From assembly GCF_949987515.2 (NCBI RefSeq), contig NW_027192651.1:2542001-2606000 (forward strand): a DNA stretch of 64,000 nucleotides, read 5' to 3'. Under the pieces are notes generated by a model. That model saw nothing but the letters and a program-made list of their open reading frames with translations. It searched no databases and was not told the DNA's origin. The position numbers and the translations under genes were made by a program. Position 1 is the stretch's first letter. Every line of letters begins with the position of its first letter. Shown here piece by piece: positions 1 to 11,049 of the stretch. This DNA is from Delphinus delphis. Lineage: Eukaryota > Chordata > Mammalia > Artiodactyla > Delphinidae.

Positions 1-1578
1 TCTCACTTCCCCCCGGTCAAAAGGGCCATCTGAAAAAAGTGTAAAATCCAGAAAGGCAGGACAGGCCATGGAGAACTGGGAGCCTTGTTATGCTGATGGG
101 CGGGATGTAAATTGCCAACAACCACTCGGGAGAAGTGTATGGTTTTTCCTGAAACATCTAAAAAACAAAGCAACAGAACCTAGGGCATTCCACTTATGGT
201 CCTATAGCTTAGGGAAATTAAAATCAAAAAGACACAGCCACCCCAAAGTTTGGAACGGCTCTGTTTACAAGAACCTCGTTTACAGTACAAGTTCAACATC
301 GCAGAAAGTGAAAAATGGATAAAGAAGTTGTGGTATTTACTTACAAAGCAATATCACTCAGCAATGAAATCTGTGTCATCACGCCCTTAGCAGCACAATG
401 AGTGGATTCAGGTATGATGATTCTAACTGAAATAAGTCACACAGAAAAAGAAACATCATAAGATATCAGTAATACACGGAATGTAAACTTGACTACACAG
501 GAAATGAATTACAGAACAGAACAGGGTCTCAAATTTAGAAAACCAACTTATGCTTGCTTAAGGGTAAAGGTGAGTTGGGGTGCTGCATAAAACCAGAGAT
601 TGAAATGAGCACAGATAAAGTTCCTTAAGTCAAATATGGAATAGACAAGAGCTACTCCTTGCTCAACGAAATGGACTCAACACCGCATATTAAACGCCTA
701 AGAATGTACCTGACTAGTAAGTATCTTAAAACCTATGGATTGCTATGTCTCCGAAAGAGAATCAAGCATGTGTACAGGGGCATAAACGCAGCAGTGATAG
801 GATTGGAGAGGTTCAGTGAGCAAATGAAGACCCTTTGAAGTCATATTGCATGGTACCCAATACACGGGTCTTAACTCTCCAGGTTTAAGGTATTCTTCCT
901 TCAGCTAAAACATGCATGTGGAACCCAAGTATGATCAACCATGTGAACGGGAGATGTGTTCAAATATGTCTCAGTTTTCCTCCCCTGGTACTCGTGTGCA
1001 ACATTCCAGACGCTTTACTAACACTCTCCCCACTTGGAGAGTCAGCGCCTTTAACCTCCTGTTTGGCCCAGTTTGCAATTTCTGCGGAAGATGAACAGGA
1101 ATAGCAAAAACCAATGAGAGGCTAGCTGGAGGTGTCTGGATGGGCAAATTTAACTCTCATTTCCCACCAGGAAGAGGAATTAACCAAAGGCTCAGCATGC
1201 CGGGCCGGAACCAGATTAGGGCCTGAAGCCATCCTGCGGTGTTGCGGCCAGGTCACAAGAAAGCGAGTTGAAGAAAGGAGCTCAGGGGCACTGTAATTCA
1301 CAAACCTGCAGAGTTATAAATGACAGCTATCGTCCAAAAATAGACTGAAGTAAGGCTGCCAAGAGGACTTGAAAGCGGGGCAGAATTGCAGGAAACCGAT
1401 TTCAGGAGGTAGACTGGAATTGCATTGAAAGCATAGGAAAAGAGGCAGAACGTCCACAATGATGCACTTGGCCAAAAAGTGCGTATGCGTTTTTTCCTGA
1501 ATATATTCAGGAAAAAACGCATACGCCCTTTTTGGCCAACCAAGCAAGCTTGCAAAGGAAATCTGCACTACAATGAAG
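1..1578 (+). repeat. Satellite monomer 1 (1,578 bp)
   Basis: One base shorter than the norm because the usual GGGCACTTCC reads GGGCATTCC near 186-195. This shift opens an 84-residue frame (68-322) that appears only here and in monomer 5. The palindrome at 1468-1539 has one left-arm mismatch at 1480 (G to T). Other private variants shared only with monomer 5 include TCATCACGCCC, CTTGACTACAC and CCCAATACACG. The window edge falls at or very near the chosen phase point, so the true unit boundary is arbitrary. Confidence 0.93.
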
Positions 1579-2687
1579 TCTCACTTCCCCCCGGTCAAAA
1601 GGGCCATCTGAAAAAAGTGTAAAATCCAGAAAGGCAGGACAGGCCATGGAGAACTGGGAGCCTTGTTATGCTGATGGGCGGGATGTAAATTGCCAACAGA
1701 CACTTGGGAGAAGTGTATGGTGTTTCCTGAAACATCTAAAAAACAAAGCAACAGAGCCTAGGGCACTGCCACTTATGGTCCTATAGCTTAGGGAAATTAA
1801 AATCAAAAAGACACAGCCACCCCAAAGTTTGGAACGGCTCTGTTTACAAGAACCTCGTTTACAGTACAAGTTCAACATCGCAGAAAGTGAAAAATGGATA
1901 AAGAAGTTGTGGTATTTACTTACAAAGCAATATCACTCAGCAATGAAATCTATGTCATCAGGCCCTTAGCATCACAATGAGTGGATTCAGGTATGATGAT
2001 TCTAACTGAAATAAGTCACACAGAAAAAGAAACATCATAAGATATCAGTAATACACGGAATGTAAACTTGGCTACACAGGAACTGAATTACAGAACAGAA
2101 CAGGGTCTCAAATTTAGAAAACCAACTTATGCTTGCTTAAGGGTAAAGGTGAGTTGGGGTGCTGCATAAAACCAGAGATTGAAATGAGCACAGATAAAGT
2201 TCCTTAAGTCAAATATGGAATAGACAAGAGCTACTCCTTGCTCAACGAAATGGACTCAACACCGCATATTAAACGCCTAAGAATGTACCTGCCTAGTAAG
2301 TATCGTAAAACCTATGGATTGCTATGTCTCCAAAAGAGAATCAAGCATGTGTACAGGGGCATAAACGCAGCAGTGATAGGATTGGAGAGGTTCGGTGAGC
2401 AAATGAAGACCCTTTGAAGTCATATTGCATGGTACCCATTACACGGGTCTCAACTCTCCAGGTTTAAGGTATTCTTCCTTCAGCTAAAACATGCATGTGG
2501 AACCCAAGTATGATCAACCATGTGAACGGGAGACGTGTTCAAATATGTCTCAGTTTTCCTCCCCTGGTACTCGGGTGCAACATTCCAGACGCTTTACTAA
2601 CACTCTCCCCACTTGGAGAGTCAGTCCCTTTAACCTCCTGTTTGGCCCAGTTTGCAATTTCTGCGGAAGATGAACAGGAATAGCGAA

Positions 2688-2899
2688 AACCAATGAGAGG
2701 CTAGCTGGAGGTGTCTGGACAGGCAAATTTAACTCTCATTTCCCACCAGGAAGAGGAATTAACCAAAGGCTCAGCATGCCGGGCCGGAACCAGATTAGGG
2801 CCTGAAGCCATCCTGCGGTGTTGCGGCCAGCTCAAAAGAAAGCGAGTTGAAGAAAGGAACTCAGGGGCACTGTAATTCACAAACCTGCAGAGTTATAAA
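2688..2899 (+). promoter_or_regulatory. Possible CCAAT and TATA-like motifs (reference copy, weak)
   Basis: AACCAATGAG at 2688-2697 fits the NF-Y consensus (RRCCAATSRG), and TATAAA lies at 2894-2899, about 200 bp downstream and 148 bp before the palindrome. Both recur in most units; monomer 3 has the better AACCAATCAG at 4265-4274. The spacing is not that of a classical core promoter and such short motifs arise by chance. They are noted only as candidate entry points for satellite transcription. Confidence 0.15.
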
Positions 2900-3170
2900 T
2901 GACAGCTATCGTCCAAAAATAGACTGAAGTAAGGCTGCCAAGAGGACTTGAAAGTGGGGCAGAATTGCAGGAAACCGATTTCAGGAGGTAGACTGGAATT
3001 GCATTGAAAGCATAGGAAAAGAGGCAGAACGTCCACAATGATGCACTTGGCCAAAAAGGGCGTATGCGTTTTTTCCTGAATATATTCAGGAAAAAACGCA
3101 TACGCCCTTTTTGGCCAACCAAGCAAGCTTGCAAAGGAAATCTGCACTACAATGAAGTCTCACTTCCCCC
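2870..3170. other. Most uniform block of the unit, around the palindrome (reference copy)
   Basis: Reading all copies side by side, the stretch from GCACTGTAATTC through the palindrome to TCTCACTTCC changes far less than the rest of the unit; many copies are identical across it. An antisense frame of 85 codons (2877-3134) stays open in nearly every copy only because the DNA is nearly invariant here. I have not computed a per-site variability profile. Possible reasons are protein binding, a recombination hotspot or recent homogenisation. Confidence 0.65.
3047..3118. repeat. 72-bp perfect palindrome (reference copy of 40)
   Basis: The sequence from TTGGCCAAAAAGGGCGTATG inward to a TGAATATATTCA centre reads identically on both strands: arms of 36 bp, no spacer. 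It is immediately followed by a second short palindrome, GCAAGCTTGC. Equivalent copies start 111 bp before the end of every complete monomer, and 25 of 40 are perfect. As DNA it could extrude a cruciform; as RNA it would fold into a hairpin with a stem of about 34 bp. What it does, if anything, is not shown by the sequence. Confidence 0.97.
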
Positions 3171-4734
3171 CGGCCAAAAGGGCCATCTGAAAAAAGTGTA
3201 AAATCCAGAAAGGCAACAGGCCATTGAGAACTGGGAGCCTTGTTATGCTGATGGGCGGGATGTAAATTGCCAACAGACACCTGGGCGAAGTGTATGGTGT
3301 TTCCTGAAACATCTAAAAAACAAAGCAACAGAGCCTAGGGCACTTCCACTTATGGTCCTATAGCTTAGGGAAATTAAAATCAAAAAGACACAGCCACCCC
3401 AAAGTTTGGAACGGCTCTGTTTACAAGAACCTCGTTTACAGTACAAGTTCAACATCGCAGAAAGTGAAAAATGGATAAAGAAGTTGTGGTATTCACTTAC
3501 AAAGAAATATCACGCAGCAATGAAATCTGTGTCATCAGACCCTTAGCAGCACAATGAGTGGATTCAGGTATGATGATTCTAACTGAAATAAGTCACATAG
3601 AAAAAGAAACATCATAAGATATCAGTAATACACGGAATGGAAACTTGGCTACACAGGAACTGAATTACAGAACAGAACAGGGTCTCAAATTTAGAAAAAC
3701 AACTTATGCTTGCTTAAGAGTAACGGTGCGTTGGGGTGCTGCATAAAACCAGAGATTGAAATGAGCACAGATAAAGTTCCTTAAGCCAAATATGGAATAG
3801 ACAAGAGCTACTCCTTGCTCAACGAAATGGACTCAACACCGCATATTAAACACCTAACAATATTCCTGACTAGTAAGTATCTTAAAACCTATGGATTGCT
3901 ATGTCTCTGAAAGAGAATCAAGCATGTGTACAGGGGCATAAACACAGCAGTGATAGGATTGGAGAGGTTCGGTGAGCAAATGAAGACCCTTTGAAGTCAT
4001 ATTGCATGGTACCCATTACACGGGTCTTAACTCTCCAAGTTTAAGGTATTCTTCCTTCAGCTAAAACATGCATGTGGAACCCAAGTATGATCAACCATGT
4101 GAACGGGAGACGTGTTCAAATATGTCTCAGTTTTCCTCCCCTGGTACTCGGGTGCAACATTCCAGATGCTTTACTAACACTCTCCCCACTTGGAGAGTCA
4201 GCGCCCTTAACCTCCTGTTTGGCCCAGTTTGCAATTTCTGCGGAAGATGAACAGGAATAGCGAGAACCAATCAGAGGCTAGCTGGAGGTGTCTGGACGGG
4301 CAAATTTAACTCTCATTTCCCACCAGGAAGAGGAATTAACCAAAGGCTCAGCGTGCCGTACCGGAACCAGATTAGGGCCTGAAGCCATCCTGCGGTGTTG
4401 CGGCCAGCTCAAAAGAAAGCGAGTTGAAGAAAGGAGCTCAGGGGCACTGTAATTCACAAACCTGCAGAGTCATAAATGACAGCTATCGTCCAAAAATAGA
4501 CTGAAGTAAGGCTGCCAAGAGGACTTGAAAGCGGGGCAGAATTGCAGGAAACCGATTTCAGGAGGTAGACTGGAATTGCATTGAAAGCATAGGAAAAGAG
4601 GCAGAACGTCCACAATGATGCACTTGGCCAAAAAGGGCGTATGCGTTTTTTCCTGAATATATTCAGGAAAAAACGCATACGCCCTTTTTGGCCAACCAAG
4701 CAAGCTTGCAAAGGAAATCTGCACTACAATGAAG
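3158..4734 (+). repeat. Satellite monomer 3 (1,577 bp), deletion subfamily
   Basis: Two bases short because the GGCAGGACAGG near position 60 of the unit reads GGCAACAGG, followed by CCATTGAG. The same change marks monomers 9 and 18. Also GGCCAAAAG at the start, AGACACCTGGGCG, ACAATATTCCTG and CCAATCAG. Palindrome at 4624-4695 is perfect. Confidence 0.93.
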
Positions 4735-6313
4735 TCTCACTTCCCCCCGGTCAAAAGGGCCATCTGAAAAAAGTGTAAAATCCAGAAAGGCAGGACAGGC
4801 CATGGAGAACTGGGAGCCTTGTTATGCTGATGGGCGGGATGTAAATTGCCAACAACCACTCCGGAGAAGTGTATGGTGTTTCCTGAAACATCTAAAAAAC
4901 AAAGCAACAGAGCCTAGGGCACTGCCACTTATGGTCCTATAGCTTAGGGAAATTAAAATCAAAAAGACACAGCCACCCCAAAGTTTGGGACGCCTCTGTT
5001 TACAAGAACCTCGTTTACAGTACAAGTTCAACATCGCAGAAAGTGAAAAATGGATAAAGAAGTTGTGGTATTTACTTACAAAACAATATCACTCAGCAAT
5101 GAAATCTATGTCATCAGGCCCTTAGCATCACAATGAGTGGATTCAGGTATGATGATTCTAACTGAAATAAGTCACACAGAAAAAGAAACATCATAAGATA
5201 TCAGTAATACACGGAATGTAAACTTGGCTACACAGGAACTGAATTACAGAACAGAACAGGGTCTCAAATTTAGAAAACCAACTTATGCTTGCTTAAGGGT
5301 AAAGGTGAGTTGGGGTGCTGCATAAAACCAGAGATTGAAATGAGCACAGATAAAGTTCCTTAAGTCAAATATGGAATAGACAAGAGCTACTCCTTGCTCA
5401 ACGAAATGGACTCAACACCGCATATTAAACGCCTAAGAATGTACCTGACTAGTAAGTATCTTAAAACCTATGGATTGCTATGTCTCCAAAAGAGAATCAA
5501 GCATGTGTACAGGGGCATAAACGCAGCAGTGATAGGATTGGAGACGTTCGGTGAGCAAATGAAGACCCTTTGAAGTCATATTGCATGGTACCCATTACAC
5601 GGGTCTCAACTCTCCAGGTTTAAGGTATTCTTCCTTCAGCTAAAACATGCATGTGGAACCCAAGTATGATCAACCATGTGAACGGGAGACCTGTTCAAAT
5701 ATGTCTCAGTTTTCCTCCCCTGGTACTCGGGTGCAACATTCCAGACGCTTTACTAACACTCTCCCCACTTGGAGAGTCAGCGCCTTTAACCTCCTGTTTG
5801 GCCCAGTTTGCAATTTCTGTGGAAGATGAACAGGAATAGCGAGAACCAATGAGAGGCTAGCTGGAGGTGTCTGGACGGGCAAATTTAACTCTCATTTCCC
5901 ACCAGGAAGAGGAAATAACCAAAGGCTCAGCGTGCCGTACCGGAACCAGATTAGGGCCTGAAGCCATCCTGCGGTGTTGCGGCCAGCTCAAAAGAAAGCG
6001 AGTTGAAGAAAGGAGCTCAGGGGCACTGTAATTCACAAACCTGCAGAGTTATAAATGACAGCTATCGTCCAAAAATAGACTGAAGTAAGGCTGCCAAGAG
6101 GACTTGAAAGCGGGGCAGAATTGCAGGAAACCGATTTCAGGAGGTAGACTGGAATTGCATTGAAAGCATAGGAAAAGAGGCAGAACGTCCACAATGATGC
6201 ACTTGGCCAAAAAGGGCGTATGCGTTTTTTCCTGAATATATTCAGGAAAAAACGCATACGCCCTTTTTGGCCAACCAAGCAAGCTTGCAAAGGAAATCTG
6301 CACTACAATGAAG
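4735..6313 (+). repeat. Satellite monomer 4 (1,579 bp)
   Basis: Carries AACCACTCCGG, the GGGACGCCTC variant, ATCTATGTCATC with AGCATCAC, GAGACCTGTTC and TCTGTGGAAG. Palindrome at 6203-6274 is perfect. Closest visible class is that of monomer 7, but with several private differences. Confidence 0.93.
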
Positions 6314-7891
6314 TCTCACTTCCCCCCGGTCAAAAGGGCCATCTGAAAAAAGTGTAAAATCCAGAAAGGCAGGACAGGCCATGGAGAACTGGGAGCCTTG
6401 TTATGCTGATGGGCGGGATGTAAATTGCCAACAACCACTCGGGAGAAGTGTATGGTTTTTCCTGAAACATCTAAAAAACAAAGCAACAGAACCTAGGGCA
6501 TTCCACTTATGGTCCTATAGCTTAGGGAAATTAAAATCAAAAAGACACAGCCACCCCAAAGTTTGGAACGGCTCTGTTTACAAGAACCTCGTTTACAGTA
6601 CAAGTTCAACATCGCAGAAAGTGAAAAATGGATAAAGAAGTTGTGGTATTTACTTACAAAGCAATATCACTCAGCAATGAAATCTGTGTCATCACGCCCT
6701 TAGCAGCACAATGAGTGGATTCAGGTATGATGATTCTAACTGAAATAAGTCACACAGAAAAAGAAACATCATAAGATATCAGTAATACACGGAATGTAAA
6801 CTTGACTACACAGGAAATGAATTACAGAACAGAACAGGGTCTCAAATTTAGAAAACCAACTTATGCTTGCTTAAGGGTAAAGGTGAGTTGGGGTGCTGCA
6901 TAAAACCAGAGATTGAAATGAGCACAGATAAAGTTCCTTAAGTCAAATATGGAATAGACAAGAGCTACTCCTTGCTCAACGAAATGGACTCAACACCGCA
7001 TATTAAACGCCTAAGAATGTACCTGACTAGTAAGTATCTTAAAACCTATGGATTGCTATGTCTCCGAAAGAGAATCAAGCATGTGTACAGGGGCATAAAC
7101 GCAGCAGTGATAGGATTGGAGAGGTTCAGTGAGCAAATGAAGACCCTTTGAAGTCATATTGCATGGTACCCAATACACGGGTCTTAACTCTCCAGGTTTA
7201 AGGTATTCTTCCTTCAGCTAAAACATGCATGTGGAACCCAAGTATGATCAACCATGTGAACGGGAGATGTGTTCAAATATGTCTCAGTTTTCCTCCCCTG
7301 GTACTCGTGTGCAACATTCCAGACGCTTTACTAACACTCTCCCCACTTGGAGAGTCAGCGCCTTTAACCTCCTGTTTGGCCCAGTTTGCAATTTCTGCGG
7401 AAGATGAACAGGAATAGCAAAAACCAATGAGAGGCTAGCTGGAGGTGTCTGGATGGGCAAATTTAACTCTCATTTCCCACCAGGAAGAGGAATTAACCAA
7501 AGGCTCAGCATGCCGGGCCGGAACCAGATTAGGGCCTGAAGCCATCCTGCGGTGTTGCGGCCAGGTCACAAGAAAGCGAGTTGAAGAAAGGAGCTCAGGG
7601 GCACTGTAATTCACAAACCTGCAGAGTTATAAATGACAGCTATCGTCCAAAAATAGACTGAAGTAAGGCTGCCAAGAGGACTTGAAAGCGGGGCAGAATT
7701 GCAGGAAACCGATTTCAGGAGGTAGACTGGAATTGCATTGAAAGCATAGGAAAAGAGGCAGAACGTCCACAATGATGCACTTGGCCAAAAAGTGCGTATG
7801 CGTTTTTTCCTGAATATATTCAGGAAAAAACGCATACGCCCTTTTTGGCCAACCAAGCAAGCTTGCAAAGGAAATCTGCACTACAATGAAG
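6314..7891 (+). repeat. Satellite monomer 5 (1,578 bp), twin of monomer 1
   Basis: Every private variant of monomer 1 is present, including the one-base deletion that opens the 84-residue frame (6381-6635) and the palindrome mismatch (palindrome 7781-7852). No difference from 1-1578 was noticed. Offset 6,313 bp, that is four units. Confidence 0.94.
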
Positions 7892-9470
7892 TCTCACTTC
7901 CCCCCGGTCAAAAGGGCCATCTGAAAAAAGTGTAAAATCCAGAAAGGCAGGACAGGCCATGGAGAACTGGGAGCCTTGTTATGCTGATGGGCGGGATGTA
8001 AATTGCCAACAGACACTTGGGAGAAGTGTATGGTGTTTCCTGAAACATCTAAAAAACAAAGCAACAGAGCCTAGGGCACTGCCACTTATGGTCCTATAGC
8101 TTAGGGAAATTAAAATCAAAAAGACACAGCCACCCCAAAGTTTGGAACGGCTCTGTTTACAAGAACCTCGTTTACAGTACAAGTTCAACATCGCAGAAAG
8201 TGAAAAATGGATAAAGAAGTTGTGGTATTTACTTACAAAGCAATATCACTCAGCAATGAAATCTATGTCATCAGGCCCTTAGCATCACAATGAGTGGATT
8301 CAGGTATGATGATTCTAACTGAAATAAGTCACACAGAAAAAGAAACATCATAAGATATCAGTAATACACGGAATGTAAACTTGGCTACACAGGAACTGAA
8401 TTACAGAACAGAACAGGGTCTCAAATTTAGAAAACCAACTTATGCTTGCTTAAGGGTAAAGGTGAGTTGGGGTGCTGCATAAAACCAGAGATTGAAATGA
8501 GCACAGATAAAGTTCCTTAAGTCAAATATGGAATAGACAAGAGCTACTCCTTGCTCAACGAAATGGACTCAACACCGCATATTAAACGCCTAAGAATGTA
8601 CCTGCCTAGTAAGTATCGTAAAACCTATGGATTGCTATGTCTCCAAAAGAGAATCAAGCATGTGTACAGGGGCATAAACGCAGCAGTGATAGGATTGGAG
8701 AGGTTCGGTGAGCAAATGAAGACCCTTTGAAGTCATATTGCATGGTACCCATTACACGGGTCTCAACTCTCCAGGTTTAAGGTATTCTTCCTTCAGCTAA
8801 AACATGCATGTGGAACCCAAGTATGATCAACCATGTGAACGGGAGACGTGTTCAAATATGTCTCAGTTTTCCTCCCCTGGTACTCGGGTGCAACATTCCA
8901 GACGCTTTACTAACACTCTCCCCACTTGGAGAGTCAGTCCCTTTAACCTCCTGTTTGGCCCAGTTTGCAATTTCTGCGGAAGATGAACAGGAATAGCGAA
9001 AACCAATGAGAGGCTAGCTGGAGGTGTCTGGACAGGCAAATTTAACTCTCATTTCCCACCAGGAAGAGGAATTAACCAAAGGCTCAGCATGCCGGGCCGG
9101 AACCAGATTAGGGCCTGAAGCCATCCTGCGGTGTTGCGGCCAGCTCAAAAGAAAGCGAGTTGAAGAAAGGAACTCAGGGGCACTGTAATTCACAAACCTG
9201 CAGAGTTATAAATGACAGCTATCGTCCAAAAATAGACTGAAGTAAGGCTGCCAAGAGGACTTGAAAGTGGGGCAGAATTGCAGGAAACCGATTTCAGGAG
9301 GTAGACTGGAATTGCATTGAAAGCATAGGAAAAGAGGCAGAACGTCCACAATGATGCACTTGGCCAAAAAGGGCGTATGCGTTTTTTCCTGAATATATTC
9401 AGGAAAAAACGCATACGCCCTTTTTGGCCAACCAAGCAAGCTTGCAAAGGAAATCTGCACTACAATGAAG
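7892..9470 (+). repeat. Satellite monomer 6 (1,579 bp), twin of monomer 2
   Basis: Same variants as monomer 2 throughout (CCTGCCTAGTAAGTATCG, GAAAGGAACTC, GAAAGTGGGG). The palindrome at 9360-9431 is perfect. Identity with the 6,313-bp-upstream copy continues to 9486 and breaks at 9487 (T here, C at 3174). Confidence 0.94.
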
Positions 9471-11049
9471 TCTCACTTCCCCCCGGTCAAAAGGGCCATC
9501 TGAAAAAAGTGTAAAATCCAGAAAGGCAGGACAGGCCATGGAGAACTGGGAGCCTTGTTATGCTGATGGGCGGGATGTAAATTGCCAACAGACACTCGGG
9601 AGAAGTGTATGGTGTTTCCTGAAACATCTAAAAAACAAAGCAACAGAGCCTAGGGCACTGCCACTTATGGTCCTATAGCTTAGGGAAATTAAAATCAAAA
9701 AGACACAGCCACCCCAAAGTTTGGGACGCCTCTGTTTACAAGAACCTCGTTTACAGTACAAGTTCAACATCGCAGAAAGTGAAAAATGGATAAAGAAGTT
9801 GTGGTATTTACTTACAAAGCAATATCACTCAGCAATGAAATCTATGTCATCAGGCCCTTAGCATCACAATGAGTGGATTCAGGTATGATGATTCTAACTG
9901 AAATAAGTCACACAGAAAAAGAAACATCATAAGATATCAGTAATACACGGAATGTAAACTTGGCTACACAGGAACTGAATTACAGAACAGAACAGGGTCT
10001 CAAATTTAGAAAACCAACTTATGCTTGCTTAAGGGTAAAGATGAGTTGGGGTGCTGCATAAAACCAGAGATTGAAATGAGCACAGATAAAGTTCCTTAAG
10101 TCAAATATGGAATAGACAAGAGCTACTCCTTGCTCAACGAAATGGACTCAACACCGCATATTAAACGCCTAAGAATGTACCTGACTAGTAAGTATCGTAA
10201 AACCTATGGATTGCTATGTCTCCAAAAGAGAATCAAGCATGTGTACTGGGGCATAAACGCAGCAGTGATAGGATTGGAGAGGTTCAGTGAGCAAATGAAG
10301 ACCCTTTGAAGTCATATTGCATGGTACCCATTACACGGGTCTCAACTCTCCAGGTTTAAGGTATTCTTCCTTCAGCTAAAACATGCATGTGGAACCCAAG
10401 TATGATCAACCATGTGAACGGGAGACGTGTTCAAATATGTCTCAGTTTTCCTCCCCTGGTACTCGGGTGCGACATTCCAGACGCTTTACTAACACTCTCC
10501 CCACTTGGAGAGTCAGCGCCTTTAACCTCCTGTTTGGCCCAGTTTGCAATTTCTGCGGAAGATGAACAGGAATAGCGAGAACCAATGAGAGGCTAGCTGG
10601 AGGTGTCTGGACGGGCAAATTTAACTCTCATTTCCCACCAGGAAGAGGAAATAACCAAAGGCTCAGCGTGCCGTACCGGAACCAGATTAGGGCCTGAAGC
10701 CATCCTGCGGTGTTGCGGCCAGCTCAAAAGAAAGCGAGTTGAAGAAAGGAGCTCAGGGGCACTGTAATTCACAAACCTGCAGAGTTATAAATGACAGCTA
10801 TCGTCCAAAAATAGACTGAAGTAAGGCTGCCAAGAGGACTTGAAAGCGGGGCAGAATTGCAGGAAACCGATTTCAGGAGGTAGACTGGAATTGCATTGAA
10901 AGCATAGGAAAAGAGGCAGAACGTCCACAATGATGCACTTGGCCAAAAAGGGCGTATGCGTTTTTTCCTGAATATATTCAGGAAAAAACGCATACGCCCT
11001 TTTTGGCCAAACAAGCAAGCTTGCAAAGGAAATCTGCACTACAATGAAG
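9471..11049 (+). repeat. Satellite monomer 7 (1,579 bp)
   Basis: GGGACGCCTC class with AGCATCAC. Private changes: AAAGATGAGTTGG, GTACTGGGGC and GGTGCGACATTCC. Palindrome at 10939-11010 is perfect but is followed by AACAAGC instead of CCAAGC. Confidence 0.93.

Larger units (their letters stand above)
1579..3157 (+). repeat. Satellite monomer 2 (1,579 bp)
   Basis: Standard length. Palindrome at 3047-3118 is perfect. Carries AGACACTTGG, CCTGCCTAGTAAGTATCG, GTCAGTCCC, GACAGGCAAA and GAAAGTGGGG. This combination is repeated exactly in monomer 6. Good reference copy for describing the internal layout of the unit. Confidence 0.94.

Noticed and set aside
912..1104. Overlapping forward frames of 60 and 62 codons in the majority-type units
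   Set aside because: They disappear or shift in the 14 units with the one-base insertion and overlap each other in different frames; no coding signature.
1298..1555. Antisense frame of 85 codons recurring in almost all units, with an overlapping 84-codon frame in another register
   Set aside because: It persists because the underlying DNA is nearly invariant. Part of it merely translates the palindrome, two overlapping frames are equally open, and there is no known family resemblance or gene context.
1736..1745. TTTCCTGAA and AAAAAAC near the unit start as a decayed second copy of the palindrome
   Set aside because: Shared stretch is only about nine bases in A/T-rich sequence; chance is sufficient.
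1666..1878. Antisense frame of 70 codons recurring at the start of most units
   Set aside because: Short, cysteine- and serine-rich by chance composition, destroyed or changed by the small indels in several units, and without a recognisable domain.
2380..2400. GGTTCGGTGAG as an RNA polymerase III B box (tRNA-derived SINE origin)
   Set aside because: Only the first six bases fit GGTTCGANNCC and I see no A box at a suitable distance.
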